NCBI RefSeq assembly: GCF_047501465.1 | Contig: NZ_JAZDRL010000001.1 | Span: 806,001-870,000, forward strand | DNA length: 64,000 nucleotides | Source of the DNA: Pseudochelatococcus sp047501465 | GTDB taxonomy: Bacteria > Pseudomonadota > Alphaproteobacteria > Rhizobiales > Beijerinckiaceae | Reading direction: 5' to 3' | Part shown: positions 1 through 6,663 of the stretch, piece by piece | Layout: every line of letters starts with the position of its first letter | Position numbering within the stretch: the first letter of the stretch is position 1 | The notes under the pieces: model-generated | Seen by the model: the letters and a program-made list of their open reading frames with translations, nothing else | Told to the model about the DNA's origin: nothing | The model's database searches: none | Position numbers and translations under genes: made by a program

Positions 1-336
1 GACCTCTCCGGGCAGCTCCACATTTTCCCGCACATTCCGCCAGGGGAATAGAACTGCGTCCTGAAACACAATCCCGAAATCCTCCTGCGGCCCTGTAATG
101 AGCTTGTCCTTGAACAGGATGCTACCTTCGCTTGGTCGCAGCAGACCTGCCAGCATCATCATTAACGTGCTTTTGCCGCACCCTGATGGGCCAAGAATAG
201 CAATGAACTCACCACGATCAATTTCCGCTGTCACAGAATCCACGGCTCTGACAGCTTTTCCGTCAGCGGCATTGTAGACCTTGGCAACCCCGTTAAACTG
301 GATGAGCCGTTCGCCGATAGAATGTGATGCCAGCAT
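1..336 (-). CDS. ABC transporter ATP-binding protein, NitT/TauT/SsuB type (3' end cut by window edge)
   Basis: The first 112 codons of a nucleotide-binding subunit are visible, reading leftward out of the window from an ATG at 334-336 with AAGGA upstream. The translation carries a Walker A motif GPSGCGKST at about residues 51-59, then a Q-loop segment (FGIVFQDAVLFPWRNV) of the kind found in nitrate/sulfonate/taurine importers (NrtD/TauB/SsuB family). The signature motif and Walker B lie beyond base 1. It would hydrolyse ATP on the cytoplasmic side of an importer whose binding protein is the next gene (446-1513). The permease is not in the window and is probably further left. The substrate is unknown; the catabolic genes beside it suggest a small organic acid or heterocycle. 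Family assignment is firm, substrate is not. Confidence 0.9.
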   Translation of the reverse strand, partial: MLASHSIGERLIQFNGVAKVYNAADGKAVRAVDSVTAEIDRGEFIAILGPSGCGKSTLMMMLAGLLRPSEGSILFKDKLITGPQEDFGIVFQDAVLFPWRNVRENVELPGEV

Positions 337-445
337 GGCTGCATTCCTTCTTACAATAGTAGTCTGCGCGGCAAGCTATCAGAAAACAGCGGGTTGCATG
401 GCAGTCTGTATTCCAGCCCAAGTACAACCCGCTTAAAACCCGATG

Positions 446-1513
446 TTACTTGCCCCACTTATCCGCCATCTCACGAACTGGCGCAGGGTCGATGTCGTTA
501 ACAGCTTCGATGAGCGTATTCGTCACGAGATCAGACGGCGTCAGATCTGCCTTGTAGACGCCTTCCTTTTTAAGGACGTCCATATAAGAACCGACCTTTT
601 CCAGATCGAATACACCGAAGTCCTTTACCGGATCGTCATTGAAGAAAGCAGATTTGAAGGTGATCTCCTGCATGCCTTTTTTAATCGCTTCCTCTTCCGG
701 GCTCTGTGGCTTGGCAGCAGGGTTGGCAACCCAGTACATCTTAAGTGCTGCTTCAGGGTTTTCCTTGATGAAGACGCGTGCCTTTACCTGCGCCCGCAGG
801 AAACCACGCAGCTGCGCATCCTTGTCTGCCAATGTCTTCTCGGAGACGAAGAAACCGCCGTTACCGACATTCCCGACGCGTGGATGATAGATGTAGCGGA
901 ACTTGTGACCGGCCCGTTCAAGGCTGCCATAGACAGCATCCCAAAGAGACAGCGCCTGCACCTGTCCGCTACGAAGCGCTGCAATCGCCTGATCGCCCGT
1001 GCCTACAGGCAGGAACGACTTGTCCGTTGGTTTGATACCAGCATCTCGCAGGATCGATCTTGCCACCGTCAATGATGACGAGGCCATGCTCGCGACGCCA
1101 ATGGTTTTGCCAGCAAGATCTGCAGGCGTCTTGATCGGGCTATCGACAGGTACAGCGATCCAATAGATCAGCTCGTCATAGCGCGAGTAGATGAACTTGC
1201 CACGCAGGCCTTGCGAGTAGCCCAACAGATAAGGCTCGAACGTCACATCCGCGATATCGGCATTGTTGCTTGCAGCCAACTGAGTGGCAAGCGCAGCACC
1301 CTGCGTATAGCGCACTTCCACATCCAGACCTTCTTCAGCAAAGAAGCCAGCCTGCTGCGCAACATATGTATTCAGATAAGCGGGGTTGGGAACAGGCGAT
1401 CCGCCTTGCACGATGAGGCGATTTTGCGCCCATGCAGACGATGGTGCGAAAGCGGCTGTTATCATCACGCCAGAAACAATTGGAACTAAAAGCGCCTTTA
1501 TAAAACTTTTCAT
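446..1513 (-). CDS. ABC transporter substrate-binding protein, NMT1/SsuA-like
   Basis: A 355-residue periplasmic solute-binding protein. It has a Sec signal peptide (K3, hydrophobic stretch about 7-24, cleavage near AWA|QN at 29-30). It continues with the NMT1/SsuA pattern: an NTYVAQQAGFFAEEGLDVEV start helix and an ADIADVTFEPYLLGYSQG ligand-pocket region. Members capture sulfonates, nitrate, pyrimidine precursors or aromatic acids and deliver them to a permease/ATPase pair. The start ATG (1511-1513) has a GGGAGGA ribosome-binding site. It sits 109 bp upstream of the ATPase gene on the same strand and 42 bp downstream of the cupin gene, so it is probably cotranscribed with the catabolic genes. 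The ligand cannot be read from sequence. Confidence 0.88.
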   Translation of the reverse strand: MKSFIKALLVPIVSGVMITAAFAPSSAWAQNRLIVQGGSPVPNPAYLNTYVAQQAGFFAEEGLDVEVRYTQGAALATQLAASNNADIADVTFEPYLLGYSQGLRGKFIYSRYDELIYWIAVPVDSPIKTPADLAGKTIGVASMASSSLTVARSILRDAGIKPTDKSFLPVGTGDQAIAALRSGQVQALSLWDAVYGSLERAGHKFRYIYHPRVGNVGNGGFFVSEKTLADKDAQLRGFLRAQVKARVFIKENPEAALKMYWVANPAAKPQSPEEEAIKKGMQEITFKSAFFNDDPVKDFGVFDLEKVGSYMDVLKKEGVYKADLTPSDLVTNTLIEAVNDIDPAPVREMADKWGK

Positions 1514-1555
1514 GAGAGTCCTCCCAGGACGCGTTATTTTCTGAGGGTATCTTAC

Positions 1556-2230
1556 TCAAGGTAACTCAAAAAATCTTTCCGCATGAACATGATAGACCTG
1601 CCGTTTAGGGCGATCCCAGTCCTCTTTATGGACAAAGCGGGTGGAAGGCCGCCCCTTGACGCTGCGCGGCAGGATAAGACCACGCAGAAACGATGTCTCC
1701 TCATCTTTATGCATCTTTGCAGACACCGGCTCATCAATGCCATTTTCGAGAAAGCTATCCCCCGGCAAGTGCAGTTTAGCCACGCCACCGGGGCCGATGG
1801 CATCAATCTCACCCTTCACCACCCAACGCACGCCCGGCCCTTGGTGCATATGCACCGGCGCAACCGTACCCGGCGGGAATGTCACCTGATCGCAGCGCAA
1901 AAGCCAGCTGTTGGCAGGATCAAGATCAATCTCAAAGCTATTGAGCACCTTAGAGGCAGATTTCGGCGACGAGCGCAGACGTCCATCATGCGTTTCTGTC
2001 AGCGGCACGAGCTCCCAGCGCAGAATTTCTGCACCTTCCGGCCCCACAACGTAATTGACCTCATCCTGCCCCACCCACGCGGAACCCGCACTATGGAACT
2101 GGTTACTGGTTGCAGTCTCCAGAGTCAGACCACCGTTGCGGACATATACGGCACGCACAGCGCGTGGCAGGTACGAGATGTCGGCATTCACCGGCACAAT
2201 ATCTTCGAGAAGACGAAGGTGATAACGCAT
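1556..2230 (-). CDS. Cupin-domain protein of unknown function
   Basis: A 224-residue protein whose second half holds a cupin barrel: a metal-binding-type segment GTVAPVHMHQGPGVRWVVKGEID (about residues 126-148), followed by LPGDSFLENGIDEPVSA. The two His of HMH and the downstream Glu match the first cupin motif; the second motif is weaker. The N-terminal half (NGGLTLETATSNQFHSAGSAWVG) may form a degenerate second barrel. The start ATG is preceded by GAGGA. Position between the YciI-like gene and the ABC binding protein suggests a role in the same catabolic route, for example an isomerase, a dioxygenase or a sensor. No specific reaction can be assigned. Confidence 0.7.
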   Translation of the reverse strand: MRYHLRLLEDIVPVNADISYLPRAVRAVYVRNGGLTLETATSNQFHSAGSAWVGQDEVNYVVGPEGAEILRWELVPLTETHDGRLRSSPKSASKVLNSFEIDLDPANSWLLRCDQVTFPPGTVAPVHMHQGPGVRWVVKGEIDAIGPGGVAKLHLPGDSFLENGIDEPVSAKMHKDEETSFLRGLILPRSVKGRPSTRFVHKEDWDRPKRQVYHVHAERFFELP

Positions 2231-2323
2231 GCAATCCTCGTATCATAAAGCTGGAGCCGACTGATGCATTCTGAATCATTACCGTGAGAGCTAAAATGCA
2301 CCTAAGATCAGCATGTTGAAAAT

Positions 2324-2339
2324 GATAACAATCGTTATC
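2324..2339. promoter_or_regulatory. GATAAC-N4-GTTATC palindrome upstream of the cupin gene
   Basis: A 6-bp inverted repeat (GATAAC, spacer AATC, GTTATC) lies in the 113-bp gap between the YciI-like gene and the cupin gene. Read on the minus strand it is followed by ATTTTC, so it could be a weak hairpin terminator. It also resembles half of a Fur/Mur-type metalloregulator box. The stem is AT-rich and short. I record it as a possible regulatory site only. Confidence 0.3.
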
Positions 2340-2343
2340 GCTG

Positions 2344-2658
2344 TTAGTGCTTCAGATAGTGCTCGGCGACCTTGAACGGGATGACCTCGATCGTATCCCA
2401 GACCCCACCGACCATCCATGGATCGTTGTTAAGCCACTCCCAGAGCGCTTCCTCGCTCTCAAAATCGCAGATGCAGCCAGAACCAGCTGGATTACCCGCC
2501 TTATCCTGCACCATACCGCCGAGCAGCAAGTGTCCTTCTGCCTGCAATTTACTGGCACCAACGATGTGGGCGGGGCGGATTTCGAGACGCTTTTTCTGCA
2601 ACTCAGGATCAAGCGGATCCTTCATTCGGCAGATCACCATGAATTGCGGCATGATCAT
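2344..2658 (-). CDS. YciI-family protein
   Basis: A 104-residue protein with the YCII-related ferredoxin-like fold pattern: QFMVICRMKDPLDPELQKKRLEIRPAHI at the N-terminus, then HLLLGGMVQDKAG, and FESEEALWEWLNNDPWMVGGVWDTIEVIPFKV near the end. The conserved His at about residue 32 and the DPW motif match the family active-site region. Some members act as lactone isomerases or dehalogenases in aromatic catabolism; for most the activity is unknown. I chose the ATG at 2656-2658, whose A overlaps the TGA of the upstream decarboxylase-like gene (TGATG coupling). A TTG one codon earlier and an ATG at 2652 are alternatives. Cotranscription with the two hydratase-family genes is very likely. Confidence 0.8.
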   Translation of the reverse strand: MIMPQFMVICRMKDPLDPELQKKRLEIRPAHIVGASKLQAEGHLLLGGMVQDKAGNPAGSGCICDFESEEALWEWLNNDPWMVGGVWDTIEVIPFKVAEHYLKH

Positions 2659-3419
2659 CAATCTCCCACAAGGAAAGCGGCCTGGCCAAGCGCCTCAAAG
2701 CGTGCGCGGACAAAAGTTCCTGATTGCAAGGGCTTGGCAGCAGTAGCGCCGCCTGACAGCACGATATCGCCAGCGGCAAGACTTGCGCCACGTTCAGCCA
2801 TCAACCGCGCAGCTGCAATCAGAGAGCGGATTGGATGGCCCATAATGGCAGCACTTGAACCGATCTCGACCGGATCCCCATCGACCTCAAGGCTGATGCC
2901 GAGATTACCGAAATCGACATTGGGGTTATGCCAGGTCCCGATTACCAATGCGGTTGAGGATGCATTATCAGCAACTGCATCAGAGAAGCGGAATTTGAAG
3001 TCCTTATAACGGCTATCAATAATTTCGATGGCTCCGGCCACGCTTTCAATGGCCGCATAGGCTTCCAGCGCAGTGACCTTGCCCTCAAGCGGGCGTTTCA
3101 GACGGAATGCGATTTCCGGTTCAGCCCGTGGGTGAATGTAACGGCTGCGCGATAATGTCGAGCCATCCTCGGTCAGCATGCCGTCCGTCAGCCGGCCCCA
3201 ACTCATCTCATTGACACCAACCTGCGCCATCTTGGCCTTACTGGTCAGCCCCATCTTGATGCCGATGTGCCGCTCGCCTGCCGTAAGGCGCTGCTTGATT
3301 GACAAACGTTGCACTTCATATGCATCAGCGGTTGATAGCTCAGCCTCAAGCTGCGGCACGGCAGTTGCTGTCATGGCGGCTTCGTGGAGGCGCAAGGCAA
3401 TTGCGTTGAGATCTGTCAT
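2658..3419 (-). CDS. 2-keto-4-pentenoate hydratase / 4-oxalocrotonate decarboxylase family protein
   Basis: A 253-residue member of the fumarylacetoacetate-hydrolase-like family that includes MhpD/DmpE hydratases and DmpH/XylI decarboxylases. Visible family features: GIKMGLTSKAKMAQVGV (about 54-70), the metal-ligand segment PRAEPEIAFRL (Glu-x-Glu; about 97-107), AIEIIDSRYKDF and DNASSTALVIG. It probably acts on a 2-oxo-enoate from ring cleavage. In Pseudomonas the decarboxylase (DmpH) and hydratase (DmpE) paralogues form a complex, and here two paralogues are adjacent. Which one is the decarboxylase cannot be decided by eye. The ATG at 3417-3419 is one base after the TGA of the upstream gene, so translation is coupled; longer in-frame starts would run into that gene. 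Confidence 0.82.
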   Translation of the reverse strand: MTDLNAIALRLHEAAMTATAVPQLEAELSTADAYEVQRLSIKQRLTAGERHIGIKMGLTSKAKMAQVGVNEMSWGRLTDGMLTEDGSTLSRSRYIHPRAEPEIAFRLKRPLEGKVTALEAYAAIESVAGAIEIIDSRYKDFKFRFSDAVADNASSTALVIGTWHNPNVDFGNLGISLEVDGDPVEIGSSAAIMGHPIRSLIAAARLMAERGASLAAGDIVLSGGATAAKPLQSGTFVRARFEALGQAAFLVGD

Positions 3420-3420
3420 A

Positions 3421-4245
3421 TCAGTGTTTCCTCGCACCGAACTGCACCCCGACAGAACCAAGCCCGGAGATGCGTGCTTCGAGGTATTCGCCATCGAATG
3501 AGCGAACCATCGGCCCCAACGCGCCTGACATCACCACGTCACCGGCATGCAGCGGCCGTCCCAGCCGCACCATGGTACGTGCTAGCCAGCGCAGAGAATT
3601 AAGCGGATGCCCCAAGCAAGCGATGCCTGCGCCAAAGGAAACGGGATCACCATTTTTCTCGATCACCATGCCGCACATCTGAAGATCAAGCTGATCGATC
3701 TTACGCGGCGTTGCGCCCAGTACATAAAGACCAGATGACGCATTATCGGCAATCGTATCGACAATATCGAGATCCCAGTTGGCAATGCGGGTATCGATAA
3801 TCTCAAGGGCTGGCAAAGCATAAGCTGTGGCGCGGACAACCTCAGCAAGCGATGGATTTTCCGTTGTCAGATCACGCTCAAGCACGAAGGCAATTTCACC
3901 CTCTGCCTTTGGTTGAAACAATGTGCCTTCAGGGATGGTATCGCCATCAGCGATTTCCATATCAGAGAAAAGCATGCCGTAATCTGGTTGATCAATACCT
4001 GCATTCTTCTGCACGATCTTGGCCGTAAGTCCGATCTTGCGACCGGTCAGCCGTCGCCCTTCCGAGAGCCAGCGCACAGTATTGGCCTCCTGCACGGCAT
4101 AAGCGCCCGCAATGTCACGGGCAGCTAAATGGCGGCGGATCGGCTCACATGTCTCATGCTTGATGTAGGCATCGTAAATATCGCGCGCAGCCTGTTCAAT
4201 AGAGAGCCTATCGCTGACGATATGATGTAAGTCCTGGTTCTTCAT
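3421..4245 (-). CDS. 2-keto-4-pentenoate hydratase family protein (MhpD/DmpE-like)
   Basis: A 274-residue paralogue of the next gene. It has the same landmarks: GRKIGLTAKIVQKNAGIDQPDYGML, the metal-site segment PKAEGEIAFVLERDL, LPALEIIDTRIANWDLDIVDTIADNASSGLYVLG, and a C-terminal LHAGDVVMSGALGPM. Family members add water to 2-hydroxypenta-2,4-dienoate or decarboxylate 4-oxalocrotonate in meta-cleavage pathways, using a Mg/Mn ion. The start is the ATG at 4243-4245, with AGGTGG six bases upstream; in-frame GTG codons just upstream are less likely. It is the first gene of a leftward operon and is divergent from the IclR gene, so the 270-bp gap should hold both promoters and the regulator site. 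Confidence 0.83.
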   Translation of the reverse strand: MKNQDLHHIVSDRLSIEQAARDIYDAYIKHETCEPIRRHLAARDIAGAYAVQEANTVRWLSEGRRLTGRKIGLTAKIVQKNAGIDQPDYGMLFSDMEIADGDTIPEGTLFQPKAEGEIAFVLERDLTTENPSLAEVVRATAYALPALEIIDTRIANWDLDIVDTIADNASSGLYVLGATPRKIDQLDLQMCGMVIEKNGDPVSFGAGIACLGHPLNSLRWLARTMVRLGRPLHAGDVVMSGALGPMVRSFDGEYLEARISGLGSVGVQFGARKH

Positions 4246-4482
4246 GCGCACCACCTGATGATCGGGGAAACAGCATTAGCAGCTTCCCGCATCATTTATT
4301 TCTTTATGAATGGGGTGTATTTCAGCGCAATATATGCCAAAAACGGGCAATATAACTGCTATTTACGCTCAAGCGCGACCGCTTTTCTCATGACGTTTCT
4401 CCTATAAAGCATATTTTTGTTCTTCTATTGTTATTAAGGTGGAGAAAAAATCAGATCATCGATAGGCAATTCGCACACAATC

Positions 4483-4497
4483 GTCCATAATATGGAC
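4483..4497. promoter_or_regulatory. Candidate IclR-family operator, copy 1
   Basis: The sequence GTCCATAATATGGAC is a perfect 7-bp inverted repeat around one central base. It lies 18 bp upstream of the iclR-type start codon, in the gap between the divergent hydratase and regulator genes. A second copy with the same frame, GTCCACCATGTGGAC, occurs at 5383-5397 before the SDR gene. The shared consensus is GTCCAYMATRTGGAC. IclR-family regulators usually bind short palindromes of about this length. Assignment to this particular regulator is inference from position. Confidence 0.75.
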
Positions 4498-4515
4498 ATG
4501 TCGATGGAGGTGAAT

Positions 4516-5340
4516 ATGCCAAACAAAGAGCCAGAGCAGGATGCCGGGCGCGGTAAAGACGGTACGCAAGCAATAACCCGCGCACTTGATATTCTCACGC
4601 TTCTGGCCATGGGGCACGCACCCAAATGGGGCCTGAAGATCAGTGAGATATCTACCTATCTTGGCATGTCACGCCCTACGGTGCATCGCATCCTCAACAC
4701 ACTCACCGAACGTGGCTTTGCGCAGAAAATAGAAAAATCCGGCCGCTACGTGATAGGCACGCAGGTGCCGCTGCTTGCTTTGGCGCGCGAACGCAAACTG
4801 CCCTTGCTGCAATTAGCCGAGCCATATCTTCAAGAAGTAAGCCGCATTGTCCATGACACCGTATTCTTCTCCATGCGCAGCGAACGGGACGTACTCACCA
4901 TCGCCCGGGTGATGGGAGACTTCCCGATTCAAGTGCTTTCTATTGATGTGGGAGACCGCCGCCCGCTAGGTGCAATTACCTCTGGCGTTGCAATTCTCAC
5001 GCAGTTTGACGATGCCCAATCAACACAAATGGTGGAGCAGGACGAGCTGCGCCTCGCAGCCTTCAACTATACCGTACCTGACGTTCTTGCATTCGTACGT
5101 GAAAGCCGGGAGCGCGGCTTTGCCTATCGCCAGAAGGGCCTCATCCCAGGCACGAAAGCCATTGCGATCCCGGTCGGCGGACCGAATGACCCTGTGATGG
5201 CGGCAGTAACCGTATCGGGAATGGCAAAGCGTATGACTGAGGCAAACGTCAAGGAAATCATCGACGATGTGCGTGCAGAATGTAATGCCTTGGCCTTGCG
5301 TCTACACCAGAAACTAGGCAGCAATATCAGCACTATATAG
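4516..5340 (+). CDS. IclR-family transcriptional regulator
   Basis: A 274-residue regulator. The N-terminal winged helix-turn-helix runs about residues 20-80 (ALDILTLLAMGHAPKWGLKISEISTYLGMSRPTVHRILNTL). The C-terminal IclR effector domain includes HDTVFFSMRSERDVLTIARV and ends with the typical AITSGVAIL and SRERGFAYR...IAIPVGG stretches. I chose ATG 4516-4518 because GGAGG ends five bases before it; two upstream in-frame ATGs lack such a site. IclR proteins respond to small aromatic or organic acids and commonly control adjacent catabolic genes. Here it is divergent from the hydratase operon and codirectional with the SDR gene, both flanked by the 15-bp palindromes. The operator between -32 and -19 of its own start suggests autoregulation. 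Confidence 0.9.
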   Translation: MPNKEPEQDAGRGKDGTQAITRALDILTLLAMGHAPKWGLKISEISTYLGMSRPTVHRILNTLTERGFAQKIEKSGRYVIGTQVPLLALARERKLPLLQLAEPYLQEVSRIVHDTVFFSMRSERDVLTIARVMGDFPIQVLSIDVGDRRPLGAITSGVAILTQFDDAQSTQMVEQDELRLAAFNYTVPDVLAFVRESRERGFAYRQKGLIPGTKAIAIPVGGPNDPVMAAVTVSGMAKRMTEANVKEIIDDVRAECNALALRLHQKLGSNISTI

Positions 5341-5382
5341 ATACCCTCTCCCAAGACTTGCACGAATACCTTCACGCGCACC

Positions 5383-5397
5383 GTCCACCATGTGGAC
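5383..5397. promoter_or_regulatory. Candidate IclR-family operator, copy 2
   Basis: GTCCACCATGTGGAC is a 6-bp inverted repeat with a 3-bp centre, matching the copy at 4483-4497 at 12 of 15 positions and in overall geometry. It lies about 190 bp upstream of the SDR start codon in the 249-bp gap after the regulator gene. This implies the dehydrogenase has its own promoter controlled by the same factor. Confidence 0.7.
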
Positions 5398-5589
5398 TTT
5401 ATTTCCGGTTTCCTTTTGAGCATTCTGGCATGTTGCTGGATAAAATAGGGAAGTCGGCGTTAATAGCATTCCATCCGCAAGCAGGGCCGCTCGCACCAGA
5501 ATATCCGGCCCCTTCCAAGCAAGCTTGAGCACCGTTTGCCCGCATGTTCAAACGCCCGGCCTAAAAGAACTTTTGGGAGGTTCAGGAAT

Positions 5590-6336
5590 ATGAATTCAAT
5601 TGATCTGAACGGGCGTGTGGCAGTCGTAACTGGCGGCGCGAAGGGGCTGGGAGCGGCGATCGTTACGCGCCTGATCGCTAGCGGCGCAAAGGTTGCCATC
5701 TGGGACATCGACCCCGCATCGCTCGACGCTGCAGTCGCCCACCATGGCGATAGCTCAGCCGGATTCCGCGTCGATGTCGCTAACCTCGACTCCGTTAACA
5801 AGGCAACGGCTGATACCATTAGCCGCTTTGGGCAGATCGATATCCTCGTCAACAACGCCGGCATTTCAGGCCCTAACATTAATGGCTGGGAGTATCCAGT
5901 CGATGAATGGCGGCAGGTGGTCGAGATTGATCTTTTCGGCGTTTACTACTGCTGCCGCGCAGTTATTCCGCACATGATCAGCGGAGGGTATGGCCGTATC
6001 GTCAACATCGCCTCAATCTCGGGCAAGGAAGGCAACCCTACCGCCACGCCTTACGCCGCAGCAAAGGCTGGTGTGATGGCGATGACAAAATCATTCGGTA
6101 AGGAGCTGGTCAAAACAGGCGTGATCATCAATTCTGTTGCTCCCGCTGCATTTGAAACTGATATTTTCAAGCAAAACACGCCCGAGTTTATCGACTACAT
6201 GCTGTCGAAAATTCCAATGGGCCGATTTGGTCGTCCGGAAGAGCTTGGTGCGTTGGTCGCGTGGCTTTCCAGCGAGGACTGCTCGTTCTCCACCGGTGCT
6301 GTTTACGACATCTCCGGCGGTCGCGCGACCTACTAA
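5590..6336 (+). CDS. SDR-family oxidoreductase
   Basis: A 248-residue classical short-chain dehydrogenase/reductase. It shows the cofactor motif TGGAKGLG near residue 13, the NNAG motif (about 87-90), the catalytic Ser in NIASISG and the YAAAK (YxxxK) catalytic pair (about 154-158). Asp in WDIDPAS after beta-2 suggests NAD(H) preference. It ends with the family pattern STGAVYDISGG. The ATG at 5590 has GGGAGG nine bases upstream. The product would oxidise or reduce a hydroxy/keto intermediate, probably of the pathway encoded by the divergent operon. The last 16 bases of the gene are also present at 7851-7866, as the left edge of the tandem duplication. Confidence 0.88.
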   Translation: MNSIDLNGRVAVVTGGAKGLGAAIVTRLIASGAKVAIWDIDPASLDAAVAHHGDSSAGFRVDVANLDSVNKATADTISRFGQIDILVNNAGISGPNINGWEYPVDEWRQVVEIDLFGVYYCCRAVIPHMISGGYGRIVNIASISGKEGNPTATPYAAAKAGVMAMTKSFGKELVKTGVIINSVAPAAFETDIFKQNTPEFIDYMLSKIPMGRFGRPEELGALVAWLSSEDCSFSTGAVYDISGGRATY

Positions 6337-6361
6337 CCAAGCCCAAGCCCTTATTAATGCG

Positions 6362-6393
6362 AATGCCCCCATTCTCACCAGGATGGGGGCATT
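6362..6393. terminator. Hairpin terminator between SDR gene and permease remnant (unit A)
   Basis: A perfect 11-bp stem (AATGCCCCCAT / ATGGGGGCATT) with a 10-nt loop lies 25 bp after the SDR stop codon. It is followed by CTGTTATT on the plus strand. It sits between convergent reading frames and can serve both directions. It is duplicated at 7892-7923. Confidence 0.8.
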
Positions 6394-6403
6394 CTGTTAT
6401 TCC

Positions 6404-6553
6404 TTAGGTGGCCAAAGTAGCGGGCGCATCTCTCCGGCTCAAAGCCCGCGATCCAAGATATCCCGTGAGTAGCAGCAGCAGCAGCGAGACCGAAATCATC
6501 AGCACGGAAACGGCTGATATCGTCGGGTTGATCTCATTGATAAGACCATCCCA
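6404..6553 (-). pseudogene. 3' remnant of an ABC transporter permease gene (unit A)
   Basis: Read on the minus strand this stretch encodes LINEINPTISAVSVLMISVS, then a Leu-rich hydrophobic run, then GYLGSRALSRR, ending at TAA (6404-6406). The NPTISAVS-hydrophobic pattern is how the last membrane helix of PotC/PotI-type ABC permeases looks. No start and no upstream permease sequence remain: the frame is interrupted where the ankyrin-like gene begins. The same fragment recurs at 7934-8080. It indicates that the insertion removed most of a permease gene convergent to the SDR gene. Confidence 0.6.
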
Positions 6554-6663
6554 CATCATTTCCGATCAAAGCATTAAGCCCAGCTCATTATTTAAAAACG
6601 CCAGAGACGCAGCATTCCTTGCACCACCGGACATGGGCGTGTTGCCATAGTTGTCATTAACCT

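Noticed and set aside
443..1075. Long plus-strand open frame of 210 codons over the ABC binding protein
   Set aside because: It is antisense to a clear solute-binding protein with signal peptide and good ribosome-binding site; its translation shows no family pattern.
1518..1530. GTCCTCCCAGGAC palindrome before the ABC binding protein as a third IclR operator
   Set aside because: It does not fit the GTCCAYMATRTGGAC pattern and is explained by the ribosome-binding site GGGAGGA.
1583..2248. 221-codon plus-strand frame opposite the cupin gene
   Set aside because: Shadow of the cupin gene; arginine/histidine-rich composition typical of antisense frames.
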